A DNA stretch of 64,000 nucleotides. Origin: Chrysomallon squamiferum (taxonomy: Eukaryota; Mollusca; Gastropoda; Neomphalida; Peltospiridae). A program made the translations under genes and the position numbers. Where the stretch lies: positions 107,157-171,156 of the forward strand of contig CM022668.1 in assembly GCA_012295275.1 (NCBI GenBank), written 5' to 3'. The notes beneath the pieces were generated by a model. It worked only from the letters and a program-made list of their open reading frames with translations, was not told the origin of the DNA and ran no database searches. Positions 25,398 to 36,871 of the stretch are shown one piece after another; within the stretch, counting starts at the first letter, position 1, and each line of letters begins with the position of its first letter.

Positions 25398-25823
25398 GCG
25401 ATAGCTTGTACAGGTTACGGATACATGACTGAGAGAGCATTATGTGCGATAGCTTGTACAGGTTACGGATACATGACTGAGAGAGCACTATGTGCGATAG
25501 CTTGTACAGGTTACGGATACATGACTGAGAGAGCACTATGTGCGATAGCTTGTACAGGTTACGGATACATGACTGAGAGAGCACTATGTGCGATAGCTTG
25601 TACAGGTTACGGATACATGACTGAGAGAGCACTATGTGCGATGACAGGTTACGGATACATGACTGAGAGAGCACTATGTGCGATAGCTTGTACAGGTTAC
25701 GGATACATGACTGAGAGAGCACTATGTGCGATAGCTTGTACAGGTTACGGATACATGACTGAGAGAGCACTATGTGCGATAGCTTGTACAGGTTACGGAT
25801 ACATGACTGAGAGAGCACTATGT
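25398..25823. repeat. 48-bp minisatellite, nine copies
   Basis: Units start at 25398, 25446, 25494, 25542, 25590, 25638, 25680, 25728 and 25776. All are 48 bp except the sixth, which lacks six bases (42 bp). Copies are almost identical; the first differs by one base (GCATTATG for GCACTATG). Because 48 is a multiple of three, the array is open in both directions: MTERALCAIACTGYGY on the plus strand and LSQSCIRNLYKLSHIV on the minus strand. No promoter, splice site or domain supports coding. Confidence 0.97.
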
Positions 25824-25909
25824 CACATCAGACTGAACCACTGTAATCACACGTTTGATGTTTGCCGCCTCAACTAAAATCAGACATTTTCTATTTTCCT
25901 TTTTATATA

Positions 25910-25949
<40 letters not shown>

Positions 25950-27279
25950 CTTCTTTTTTTTCGGGTGGTGGTGGCGAAATGTTTGTTTTAATTTTAATTT
26001 ATCAGGCCCTGGGAAGTTACAAACTATCATTATTTATTTTACTTTTTTCTATTAAACTTTCTTTTTCTTTTGTCTTCCTTATTTTTATTTTATTTATTTA
26101 TTTATTTATGTATTTTTTTATTTTTTTTTAAAAATGTTGTGGTTGTTTTTCAAGATAATTACAACGACATATGAATGTTTGCCTCTGCATAATTCAAAGG
26201 AATCGATAACGTAAAAGCATTAATATATTTCATTTCGAATTATTTTATTATGCAAAGACAGAAATATGTTTTCAGAGAGAAAAAGAGACAAGGAGAGTAA
26301 TAACAAATACAGAAAGAAAGATAGACAGAAAGTGAGAGAAAATGTAGAATTTTTGTTACGTGAGAAACCAGTTAACGTCAAGGTATTTGTTTGACGTAAC
26401 AGTATAACGACGAAGAGAAAAATAAGTTGTCTTTCTTAGTTAATTAGCCTTTTTTACTGCTTGTTTCTTGTATTTGCTGTAAATCCGTGTATGGGTGTCT
26501 CTCTCTCTCTGTGTGTGTGTGTGTGTGTGTGTTTGTGTGTGTGTGTGGTGTAACTTTTGTTAGCTAGGTGTTTGTATTACATATTAATGTAAGTAGCTTG
26601 CATTAATAATACATTTTCTTCTTGTTTTGATCTCGACTGTAATAATTATGTTTGTTATTAACACTACCTCCTTGATTGATACTATTTCGTAATTTTTATT
26701 GGTTCGTTGGTTATTGTGTTTGTGAGAGAATCATTATGTGTGTTTAATAATAGTTAATACTAAACAGAATATTGGTATGTATGTGTGTATGTATGTATAC
26801 ATTTATAGATAGATAGTCAGAAAAAGAGACATGTAGACAGACAAATGGATGGGATGGACGGATGGACATATATATATATACATACACACACACAATCATG
26901 ATTTTATGTTTATGTGTAAATATAAATATTTCTGTATGTTTTATGCACTGAATATTTTTGTGGGAATAGGTCTCTCTGTGTTTTGGATTTCTCTGTGAAT
27001 ATGTTTTTGATAAAATACATGTAAAAGATTCCTTGCTACTAATAATAAAAGAAGCCCACTGCGTCGCAATACGGTTTCGTTGCAGATAACACGTTACAAA
27101 TGTGTTACGTTCATAGTTAAACAAAATATTTTTTCCTTCATTTGCATGCTTTAATATATATTTGATGTCTATGTTCATTATTAGCATTATCAACGTCAAC
27201 ACCGTTTTTATCTTCCCACAAAAGTTAAATGCCTCTGTGGCAGCTGCCAGTGCTTGTCTCGGCACCAGTTCACCCGTAG
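25824..27279. other. Intergenic DNA between minisatellite and satellite
   Basis: No recognised gene. It includes (TTA)n at 25920-25948, (TTTA)n near 26088-26108, (TG)n near 26512-26546, and mixed TGTA/ATAG repeats around 26776-26880. A 173-aa minus-strand frame at 26744-27265 has no recognisable domain. Confidence 0.5.
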
Positions 27280-30200
27280 CACACTAAGTACGTCAATAAT
27301 GACCTGAGTAAGTGAGAAAGTACATAGGTACCATAACAAATACCTGAGTAACAAATAAAGTAAGTAAGTACGCAAATAATTTCCTAAGTCAGCAAGAAAG
27401 CAATTAAGTACGTATATAATTACCTAAGTAAGACAGAGAGTAAGAACGTAAATAATTACCGTAGTAAGTGAGAATGTAGGTAAGTATATTAACATTTATC
27501 TAAGTTAGCAAGAAAGCAAGTAAAGTAAATAAATACGTAAAGCAAATTACGTTAATTACTCAAGTAAAGAATGAAAGTAGGAACCATAACAAATATCCAA
27601 GTAAAAGAAAATGAGTACGTAAATCATTACTCAAGTAAAGGGAGAATGAAAGTGAGGAACCATAACAAATATCCAAGTAAGAAAGAAAAAAGTAAATAAA
27701 CCTACGTAAGCAATAAAAAATAGTTACCGAAGTAAGAGAGAATATAAGTAAGTACATTAACAAATTATCTAAGTAAGAAATACGATGAAAATAGTTACCG
27801 AAGTAGAGAATAAATAAGTACATTAACAATTATCTAAGTAAGAAAAAGAAATTAAGCAAAGCAAATAATGACATAAAAGTAACAAGTAAAAAGTAACCTA
27901 AGTAAGAATTTAAGTAAGTACATTAATAATTACCTAAGTATGTAAGAAAGTAAGTAAGTACGTAAATAATGACCTAAGTAAGCAAGGAAGCAACTAAGTA
28001 CCTAAATAAGTACCTAAGTAAGCAAGAAAGCAAATAAGTATGTTAATTATTACTGAAGTAAGTGAGAATGTAAATAGGAACCATAATAAATATCTAAGTA
28101 ACAAAGAAAGCAAGTAAGTACGTAAATAATTATCTATGTAAGCAAGAAAGTAAATAAGTACGTAAATAATTACCTAAGTAAGTGAGAATGTAAGTAAGTG
28201 TATTAACAATTATCTAAGTAAGAAAGAAAGTAAGTAAGTACGTAAATAATGACCTAACTAAGCAAGGAAGCAAGTAAGTAAGTAAACAATAACCTAAGTA
28301 AGTGATAATGTAAGTAAGTACATTAACAATTATCTAAGTAAGAAAGAAAGTAAGTAAGTACGTAAATAATTACCTATGTAAGCAAGGAAACAAGTTAGTA
28401 GGTAAATAATAATCTAAGTAAGTGATAAAGTCAGTAGGTACCATAAAAAATACCTGAGTAACAAATAAAGTAAGTAAGTATGCAAATCATTTCCTAAGTA
28501 AGCAAGAAAGCAATTAAGTAAGTAAATAATTACCTAAGTAAGACAGAAAGTAAGTAAGAACGTTAATTATTACCCAATTAAGGCAGAATGAAAGTAGGAA
28601 CGATAAAAAATATCTAAGTAAGGAAGAAAACAAGTAAGTAGGTAAATAAATACCTAAGTAAGTGAGAATATAAGTATGAACATTAGCAATTATCTAAGTA
28701 AGAAAGAAAGTAATTAAGTACGTAAATAATGACCTAAGTAAGCAAGGAATAAAGTAAGTACGTAAATAATTACCTAAGTAAGAGAGAATATAAATAAGTT
28801 CATTAACAATTATCTAAACAGTGTAAGTAAGTACATAAATAATGACATAAGTAAACAACGAAGCAAGTAAGTAAGTAAATAATTACTAAAGAAAGTCAGA
28901 AAGTAAGTAGAAAACATAATATCTAAGTAAGGAAGAAAGGAAGTAAGTACGTAAATAATTACCTGAGGAAGCAAGGAAGCTAGTAAGTAAGTAAATAGTA
29001 ACCTAAGTAAGTTAGAATGTAAGTGAGTACATTAACCATTATCTAAGTAAGAAAGAAAGTAAGTAAGTTCGTCAATAATCAGCTAAGTAACCAAGGAAGA
29101 AAGTAAGTACCTAAATAAGTAACTAAGTAAGCAACAAAGCAAATAAGTACGTTAATTATTACCTAAGTAAGTGAAAATGCAAAATAGGAACCATAACAAA
29201 TATCTAATTAACCAAGAAAGCAAGAAAGTATGTAAATAATTACCTAAGTAAGTGAGAATGTAAATAGGAACCATAGTAAATATCTAAGTAACAAAGACAG
29301 CAAGTAATTACGTAAATAATTACCTAAGTAAGCAAGAAAGCAAATAAGTACGTAAATTAGTACTAAAGAAAGTTAGAAAGTAAGTAGAAACCATAAGAAA
29401 TATCTAAGTAAGCAAGAAAGCAAAGAAGTATGAAAATAATTACCTAAGTAAGAGAAAATATAGGTGAGTGCATTAACAATTATCTAAGTATGAAAGAAAG
29501 TAAGTAAGTACGTATATAATTACCTAAGTGAGAATTTAGGTAAGTACATTAACAGTTATCTAACTAAGAAAGAAAGTAAGTAATGACCTAAGTAAGCAAG
29601 GAAGCAGGTAAGTAAGTAAACAATAACCTAAGTAAGTGAGAATGTAAGTAAATACATTAACAATTATCTAAGTAAGAAAGAAAGTAAGTAAGTACGTAAA
29701 TAATGACCTATGTAAGCAAGGAAACAAGTAAGTAAGTAAATAATAACCTAAGTAAGTGAGAAACTAAGTAGGTACCATAATAAATACCTGAGTAACAAAT
29801 AAAGTAAGTAAGTAGATAAATAATTTCCTAAGTAAGCAAGAAAGCAAGTACGTACGTATATAGTTACCTAAGTAAGACATAAAGTAAGTAAGAACGTAAA
29901 TAATTACCGTAGTAGTAAGTAAGAATGTACTTTAACATGTATCTTAGTAACCAAGAAAGCAAGTAAGTACGTAAATAATTACCTAAGTAAGCAAGAAAGC
30001 AAATAAGTACGTCAATTATTGCCCAAGTAAGAGACAATGAAAGCAGGAACCATAACAAATATCTAAGTTAGGAAGAAAACAAGTAAGTAGGTAAATAATT
30101 ACCTAAGTAAGTGAGAATATAAGTACGTACATTAGCAATTATCTAAGTAAGAAAGAAAATAAGTAAGTACATAAATAATTACCTAAGTAAATGATGAAGT

Positions 30201-30738
30201 AAGTAGGTACCATGACAAATACCTAAGTAAGAAAGAAAGTAAGTATATACGTAAGCATTTTCCTAAGTAAGTGAGAATATAAATATGTACATTAGTTATT
30301 ATCTAAGTAAGAAAGAAGGAAAATAAGTACGTATATAATTCCCTAAGTAAGCTAGAAACCAAGTAAGTACGTAAACTATTACATTAGCAAGTGAGAATAT
30401 AAGTAAATACATTAACAATTATCTAAGTATGAAAGAAAGTAAGTAAGTACGTAAATAATTACCTAAGTATATGATGAAGTAAGTAGGTACCATTACAAAT
30501 ACCTAAGTAAGAAAGAAAGTATATACGTAAGTAATTTCCTAAGTAAGGAAGAAAGCAAGTAAATACGTAAATAATTACCTAAGTAAGTGACAAAGTAAGT
30601 AGGTACATGAGTTACTATCTAAGTAAGAAAGAAAGTAAGTAAGTGAGTGAGAAGGTAAGTAGGTACAATGACAAATACCTAAGTGAGAAGGAAAGTAAGT
30701 ACATGAGTAATTTCCTAAGTAAGCAAGAAAGCAAGTAG
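27280..30738. repeat. 40-bp satellite array of about 85 monomers
   Basis: The monomer begins ACCTAAGTAAG and ends near GTACGTAAATAATT. Most monomers are exactly 40 bp; some are 28-37 bp or 41 bp through small indels. Several monomer types alternate, for example GCAAGAAAGCAAGTAAG, GTGAGAATGTAAGTAAG with ACATTAACAATT, and GTAGGTACCATAACAAAT. A rare type starting ACCTGAGTAACAAATAAAG recurs at 27342, 28452 and 29786 with similar neighbours, pointing to a higher-order unit of roughly 1.1-1.3 kb. GTAAGT occurs in nearly every monomer. The array ends sharply in unique DNA near 30739. Confidence 0.95.
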
Positions 30739-31818
30739 TGTTTATACAGAAACTGTCTACGTAACAACATCTAATCACAGATGTTATCAGAACTGTGGCT
30801 ACTCTGTGTCTCGTTACGTGACTGTTTGATGTGACGCGGTAGATTACGTCACACTAAGCTGGCGTTTATTAACTGTGGAGTTATTTCGCTGAAAGAATTC
30901 AATGATAACGCGACTTCCTGTCAGAACGCAGTCAATTTAAACCTGCCAGCGAAACTGGCAAAGAATAAAAATACTGAAGAGGTCAGAGGTCAGAGGTTGG
31001 ATGTCGGTTTTAAGTGCACCTTGCTGTATGACAAGTTAAAAATAAATTTTCAAAAGAGGGAGAAGTTTATTATCAGGTAAATGACGGTACCTGGGTATGT
31101 GAGTTTATGTTTGCGTACACGTGTTTTTGTTTATTTGATTGTTAAATATTATTTATATGTTGTAATATATATGCCGAGTAAGTTGGGGTTTTTTAATGTA
31201 AGTATGTGTTTGCTGATATAAGCCGTTTATGCAGGCGAATGATGATGGCAATTAAGATGATGATTATGATAATAATGATGATAATAATAAACAACAAAAA
31301 CTGTCATTAATATTAAATAGAAATCAGACGATTTCAGTATGCACTGTCAGTCAGCAGTAAATCTCATTTGAATACTTCTAAGCCTATGATAAAGTTTTAT
31401 ATGTCATCTGTCAGTCAAATTAAACCGGGCTGTCAGTCATCACATGACTTGGGGCAGGAAAAGCAAAATGAAACGTACACGTTGCTGTATACATTTCATC
31501 CACAAATTAAGACATTTAAAAAAATAATAATAACAATAATAGATAAATTGAAATGATAAAGTTTATTGTATATCCATGAATTCAGTAAAATATTCACAAA
31601 TTTTTTAATTATTTAATTTACTTTTTTATTTATTTGTTTGTTTGTTGTTCCTGCTGTTGCTGGCATTGTTCACGAGATTTCTGTTATTTAAATAACTGTG
31701 AATAAGCATATATTTCTCAAACTCTGCATGATAGTAATGTTGACGTCATGCAATGTAATACAATAATCTTAGTAGTAGTAACCAGCCAAATGGAGCGTAA
31801 TTATTATTTTATGTTTAT

Positions 31819-31916
<98 letters not shown>

Positions 31917-32996
31917 ATTATTAGTAGTAGTAGTAGTAGTAGTAGTCAGATATTCTTAGTGGAAGTAGTTGTTATATAAGCAGGACAACTGTAGTAGTAA
32001 CAGTAGAAGTAATACCAGTAACAGTAGCAGCCATAGTATAAAAGCGACAGCAGCAATAGCAGTCACAGCAGTTCTGTATTTGAAAAATGTTTCTAATGAT
32101 GTTTCAAAGTAATTTCATTCACGGTTTACCCGTATTAAATTTAAGGTGATAAATAAAATATAAATAAATAAATAAATAGTTTTATATAATAACGATAATA
32201 ATTAATAAGCAAAAATATTTTTAAAAAGAGAGAAAGAAAGAAAGAAAAATATTATATCGTACTGATAATAAAAAAAGGTATTTATACAGAAAAGGGTAGA
32301 TAACCGATGCAATAGTATGAGCTACCAATAACTGCTAAAGGTTAACTCTGAGAAGAGCTTTTTGAAATTGTTATGTAAGATAAGGTACGTGACGATTTCT
32401 CGAAATACTGTCTCATAATAGTTATCAAATTAGTTTTTTTCATTTATTTTTTTATCTATCTGTCCATCCATCTAGTTAGCTATCTGTTTGTTTGTTTTAA
32501 TTTATTTCAATTATAACCTTTATTTTATCTTTTCTTAGATCTGTATTTTACCTTTTTTGTACCTTTTTTCTTTCCATAAATTATTCTTCCTTATATTTCT
32601 TTATTTTATTTCGACTATTTAGTTACATTGTATTATATATATATATATATATATATGTATTCTGCTGACTGTCGATTTCAAGGACTAATCAGGGGTAACA
32701 CCGGTCCAGAAAATGAAAAAATTGGGGAAATCGCGAATGTAAAAATTAACGCTAAATTTTTCCGAAACATTAAACTTTAGTATAGGTAAAAGATTTACAA
32801 TACATTAATACAATAATGTAAGAATAATATATAAACATAAAAAGAAGGAAATCAACTGTTGTACAGTACAGGTAAATGTAGGCTAGGTTGGTTATGGGTG
32901 CATTTGTAAAATTTACTCTTACCTTCATGTCGAGTTGATTGATAGGGGTGCCATGATCGTATAGTAGAACTGAGAATAACTTGATATTACCTAGAG
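30739..32996. other. Unique and simple-repeat DNA between satellite and hAT element
   Basis: 30750-31060 is less AT-rich unique DNA with ATTACGTCAC and repeated AGAGGTC. 31741-31748 is a full CRE (TGACGTCA). 31821-31912 is (CT)n, followed by (TAG)n to about 31947. (TA)n lies at about 32635-32656. No recognised gene. Confidence 0.5.
31821..31947. repeat. (CT)n followed by (TAG)n
   Basis: About 92 bp of perfect CT, a short TTA run, then TAG repeats. Confidence 0.98.
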
Positions 32997-33306
32997 CAGT
33001 GATTCCCAACGTGGGGCCTACGCCCCACTGGGGGGCAGTTCGATAATAATAGGGGGGCAATATGAAAAATATAGTAATATCAACATTTTTTTTTATTTTA
33101 CCCTATATGGGTAAAAATTATAAACTTTTAGGGTAAAATTGTAATTACAGCCTAGCTGAGCACAACAGCTTGTGCAATCTAGTCAAGTGTTCACCCACTA
33201 ATGTTATTATGCATCTGGCACCAGCTATATGCGTGGCTTCTGACTTGTTTAAGAAGGTGGGTTTTAGTCAGCTGCTCAACGCTCCCACTGAAGCTAAAAA
33301 ATCAGA

Positions 33307-34310
33307 GTGATGATGGGCAAGAAAAATGGAGTTTTAAAATTATTGAAAGACGACAATCACCAAATGTTGTTAGTGCATTGTGTTATTCATAGACAGAATT
33401 TAGTTTCCAAAAAAGTTTCCCCTGTTCTAAACGAGACACTGAATGCAGTTATAAAATGCATCAGCACTATAAAAGCTAATGCCAAATGTGAGCGTCTTTT
33501 CAAACAATTTTGCAAGGGTCAAAATGCAGGATATGTAAGATTATTACTTCATACTGATGTAAGGTGGTTATCAAAGGGGAATTGCCTGAAAAGATTCATG
33601 GAATTATTTGATATTCTTAGTGAGTTCTTGGATGACAAACCTTATATGACAGTTGATGGTAAAGCACTTGTCAGTTATTTAGCAGATATAATTGAAAAAC
33701 TCAATGTCTTAAATAAGGAACTCCAAGGAACAAATATGACTCTTGTTAATTCAAAGGCCAAGATATTTGGCTTTATATCATTTCTGGAATTATCCCAAGA
33801 AAATATTTCTGTAAAAAAATTTGAACAATTTTATTGGCTGAATAAATGTGAGGTAACAGATGCTACTTGTCTTGTTATTGTGGAGCACTTAAAAATAATG
33901 GTAAGCGATTTCAACTTCAGATTTTCTGATTTGAAAGAAATTAATTATCCATTTTGGATGACTCAGCCATTGCTAGTGGATCTGTCAGATGTAACCAAGG
34001 AAAACTTTCAGAATTACAAAATGATGACTCGATTAAAGCCCTGTTCAAAATAAAAGGAACAATGATGTGGTTCTGTGAAGAAACACAAGCTAAATATCGA
34101 AATACAAGTAGTTTGACAAGAAAACTACTGTTACCATTCCCATCGTCATACTTAGTGGAATGTGGATTTAGTGCTGTGAATGACTTATTACTGAGGAAAA
34201 GAAACCGACTGGGTATCACTAAACGAGGCGACTTGATATTGAAATTAACAAAATTTCTGCCTCGGATAAAATCTCTTTGCAGTAGACATCAGGCTCAAGG
34301 GTCTCATTAA
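33307..34310 (+). pseudogene. hAT transposase remnant, N-terminally truncated and frameshifted
   Basis: The first frame (33307-34053) carries HCVIHRQNLVSK and HTDVRWLSKGNCLKRFMELF, core motifs of SCAND3/ZBED5/FAM200-type hAT transposases. The second frame, open to a stop at 34310, carries ALFKIKGTMMWF and PSSYLVECGFSAVNDLLLRK, the C-terminal hAT dimerisation region. The homology passes from one frame to the other near 34010-34020, so a small indel breaks the gene. Upstream, the BED zinc finger and the first catalytic Asp region are missing; homology starts abruptly at about 33305 (MMGKKNGVLKLL). In the intact family this protein cuts and pastes DNA; this copy cannot. Confidence 0.92.
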
Positions 34311-34453
34311 TTGATTGTAATTGAATTTATTTAATCTGATGGTAGATATGTTATACACATTATAAAATGGATTTTATTTGATTAAATTTGAAGTTAAACC
34401 CTTTAGTTTTATTTGAAAGATACAATTTTTTATGTTATACTTCTTCAAAACTG

Positions 34454-34513
34454 ATATTGTTATATCATACTAAACAATTAACTTATATTGTTATATCATA
34501 CTAAACAATTAAC
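34454..34513. repeat. Two-copy 31-bp tandem repeat inside the hAT element
   Basis: ATATTGTTATATCATACTAA starts at 34454 and again at 34485, period 31, copies identical. It lies in the 3' non-coding part of the transposon, about 70 bp before its right end. Confidence 0.9.
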
Positions 34514-35029
34514 GGGTGGGGGACATGAAGAAATTTGTGATAACAAAGTGGGGCATGGTACTAAAATGGTTGGGAACCACTGACCTAGAGGTAAGGTTTC
34601 AAGCGGGAAATGGCAGCAAGTTTTTTTTTTTTTTTTTTTTTTTTTGTATTATTCGATCATTTCTATTTGTCTTTATTTTTGCACTGCGTCATTGTAAATA
34701 AGAATATATTTTTTTTAAATTTGGACTGGTGATAAACAACATTTTGCAACAATTCACCAATTCGATCAGCTACGCCTCCTATTTTGTCACAAATCCCATC
34801 ATTTGAAACCATAAAGAAAGAAAATTCCTTATGTCTTTAATACTTTATATTGATTTATTTTCTTTAAAATCTCCAATAAAAAAAAAAAAAAAAAAATAAA
34901 AATTAAAAAAAAAGTAAAGCACTGGTTTTTGAATTCACATTTGTAACGATCGTTCCCGAGTTGTCGAGAATTTGTTACCCAGTGTGACACCACGCGACGG
35001 GCTTCGGTGGTTCGTAATCAATCACTCTG

Positions 35030-35051
35030 ATTGGTTGGCTAGACAACCAAT
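35030..35051. promoter_or_regulatory. Inverted pair of CCAAT boxes
   Basis: ATTGGTTG at 35030-35037 and CAACCAAT at 35044-35051 form an 8-bp inverted repeat with a 6-bp spacer. Each arm holds a CCAAT motif, in opposite orientation. The surrounding 34940-35100 is relatively CpG-rich. Could mark a promoter for an unseen transcript; function is inference. Confidence 0.3.
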
Positions 35052-35406
35052 GAAAAGGCAAGTGACAGCGAATGACGGATGAATTGAAAAAAACAACTAT
35101 TAGCAAGAATGAAGCGTCAAACCAAACCCTATCTAGTTAAACATAACATTTTTTCTTAACGTCCACATAGTCCGCCTGTCTTTCTGTGATAGATTGCAAT
35201 TTGAAATAAACTAACAAATAGTTAGCGGTTGGTTCTCTTTATCTGCATATTCCATGGATTTAATGGGGGTTTTTTGGTTTTTTTTTTTGTTAGTTTGTTG
35301 TTGTTGCTTTTTTGTCTTCTTTGTTTGTTTTTTTTTCTTTTAATTTTCTTTTTCCTTTTTAGAGATTTTTTTCATATCTCGTTTTTCTTTCTTTTCTTTT
35401 TTTCTG

Positions 35407-35443
<37 letters not shown>

Positions 35444-35995
35444 TGCTGAATTAACATTTTACTTTCAGATCTCTTTATATATCATTTAAACCCACTTCTT
35501 CTTCTTCTCTCTTTCTCTAATGTGTGGGGGGATCAGCGTTTTCCTTCATTCTTTTTATCAAAGAATGAAAATGCAATAAAAATTAGCGTCATTTCTCTGT
35601 TTACTGTCCAGTAATTCACGGGAATTAATTAATCGTAGAGGATTAGCCCTAACATATTTATAATGCTTGTGTGATTCTATGACGTAATCATTGAAATAAA
35701 CAGTATATCACAGTATGTTACTCCATCGTGAAAAAAAAAAAAAAAAAAAAAAACATTTCTGCTCCTGCAGTAATCTGACTCATGTTTACCCAGTGGATTA
35801 TCCCTATCTTTTCTTTGTGTTGAAACTTGAAATAGCATTTATTATAGAGTTCATGTACCTGCAAACAAAGACAGGTCAGTGAAATGTACATGTTTATAAA
35901 TAATTTGCGCTCCGTTAACAAAATTAATAATATTGTATCTTCGACTTAAATCTAAAAGTTTTTATCTAACAAATGATACGGTTTGTACGATTTGC

Positions 35996-35998
<3 letters not shown>

Positions 35999-36053
<55 letters not shown>
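35999..36053. repeat. (CT)n microsatellite
   Basis: About 27 perfect CT units. Confidence 0.98.
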
Positions 36054-36056
<3 letters not shown>

Positions 36057-36826
36057 CATACATAAATATTATACACAAAAAGATACACAGTCACTCTTTC
36101 TATCTCTCTGTTTCACTCTCTCACAAACAAAATAATTGCCATTAGATAATTTTAAATATTTTATTATATTATTATTATTTATTTATTTTTTTTTTTTTTT
36201 TTAAGTGTTTTAACAAAGCTTTTCAAACATGGCAGAAGAAAAATAAATTAAAATCGTGTGAAATTCATTTTCGTGGATAGCTTTTGAAAAATCTTATTAA
36301 TTTTGCTTCGTGTATTAGTAAAATAAGAAGAAAAAACCTCGACGTTTACATTAGACAATTAACAAATACTTTACAAATAGACTTTCAAGCTTCAAGGAGT
36401 TTGTTTGGTTGTGGCTTCTCTTGCTGGGAGCGACTTTGTTCGAATAAACTGGCACCACCCCGCCCACCCAAACCGCGTTAGCGCAACTTTATTGAAAAAG
36501 CAGTTTACTCCTAACACTTCTCGAACAATCCAGACGAATAATGGACGAGTTTTTGCAGACGAGAAAAGAAAATAGATTTAAACATATCAAATAATGGCGT
36601 ATCACTCCTTTCCTTTCGCCGTGAGGTATAATTTCTCGCGCATTATGTTTGGTCAGAGTCGTTTTATTTGGGTTTAGAATGACGACAAAGAAAAAAAAAG
36701 AAACTCGACGCTACATTCGCGGTACTCGAGAAAGAAACGTCTGCTGTCTTCTAGATACCGAACTTGTGTATTCAGCTTTTGAAGTTTTTAAATACGCTGC
36801 CACTGCTAGTACTGCTACTACTACTA

Positions 36827-36829
<3 letters not shown>

Positions 36830-36870
<41 letters not shown>
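36830..36870. repeat. (TTA)n microsatellite
   Basis: About 13 units. It gives an artefactual poly-Leu tail to a 95-codon plus-strand frame at 36649-36936. Confidence 0.98.

Positions 36871-36871
<1 letters not shown>

Larger units (their letters stand above)
32997..34582 (+). mobile_element. hAT transposon (SCAND3/ZBED-like), internally deleted
   Basis: 1586 bp. The ends read CAGTGATTCCCAAC (left) and, inward from the right, CAGTGGTTCCCAAC. A perfect 8-bp target duplication ACCTAGAG lies at 32989-32996 and 34583-34590. It encodes the 3' part of a hAT transposase at 33307-34310. The clean duplication points to a fairly recent insertion, although the coding region is broken and its 5' half is absent. 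Likely moved as a non-autonomous copy using a transposase from elsewhere (inference). Confidence 0.95.

Noticed and set aside
25249-25877. 189-codon minus and 150-codon plus ORFs over the 48-bp repeat
   Set aside because: Openness follows from a stop-free unit whose length is a multiple of three; there is no supporting promoter, splice site or domain.
27280-30738. CRISPR-like reading of the regular 40-bp spacing
   Set aside because: There are no unique spacers; monomers are tandem variants of one another in an animal genome.
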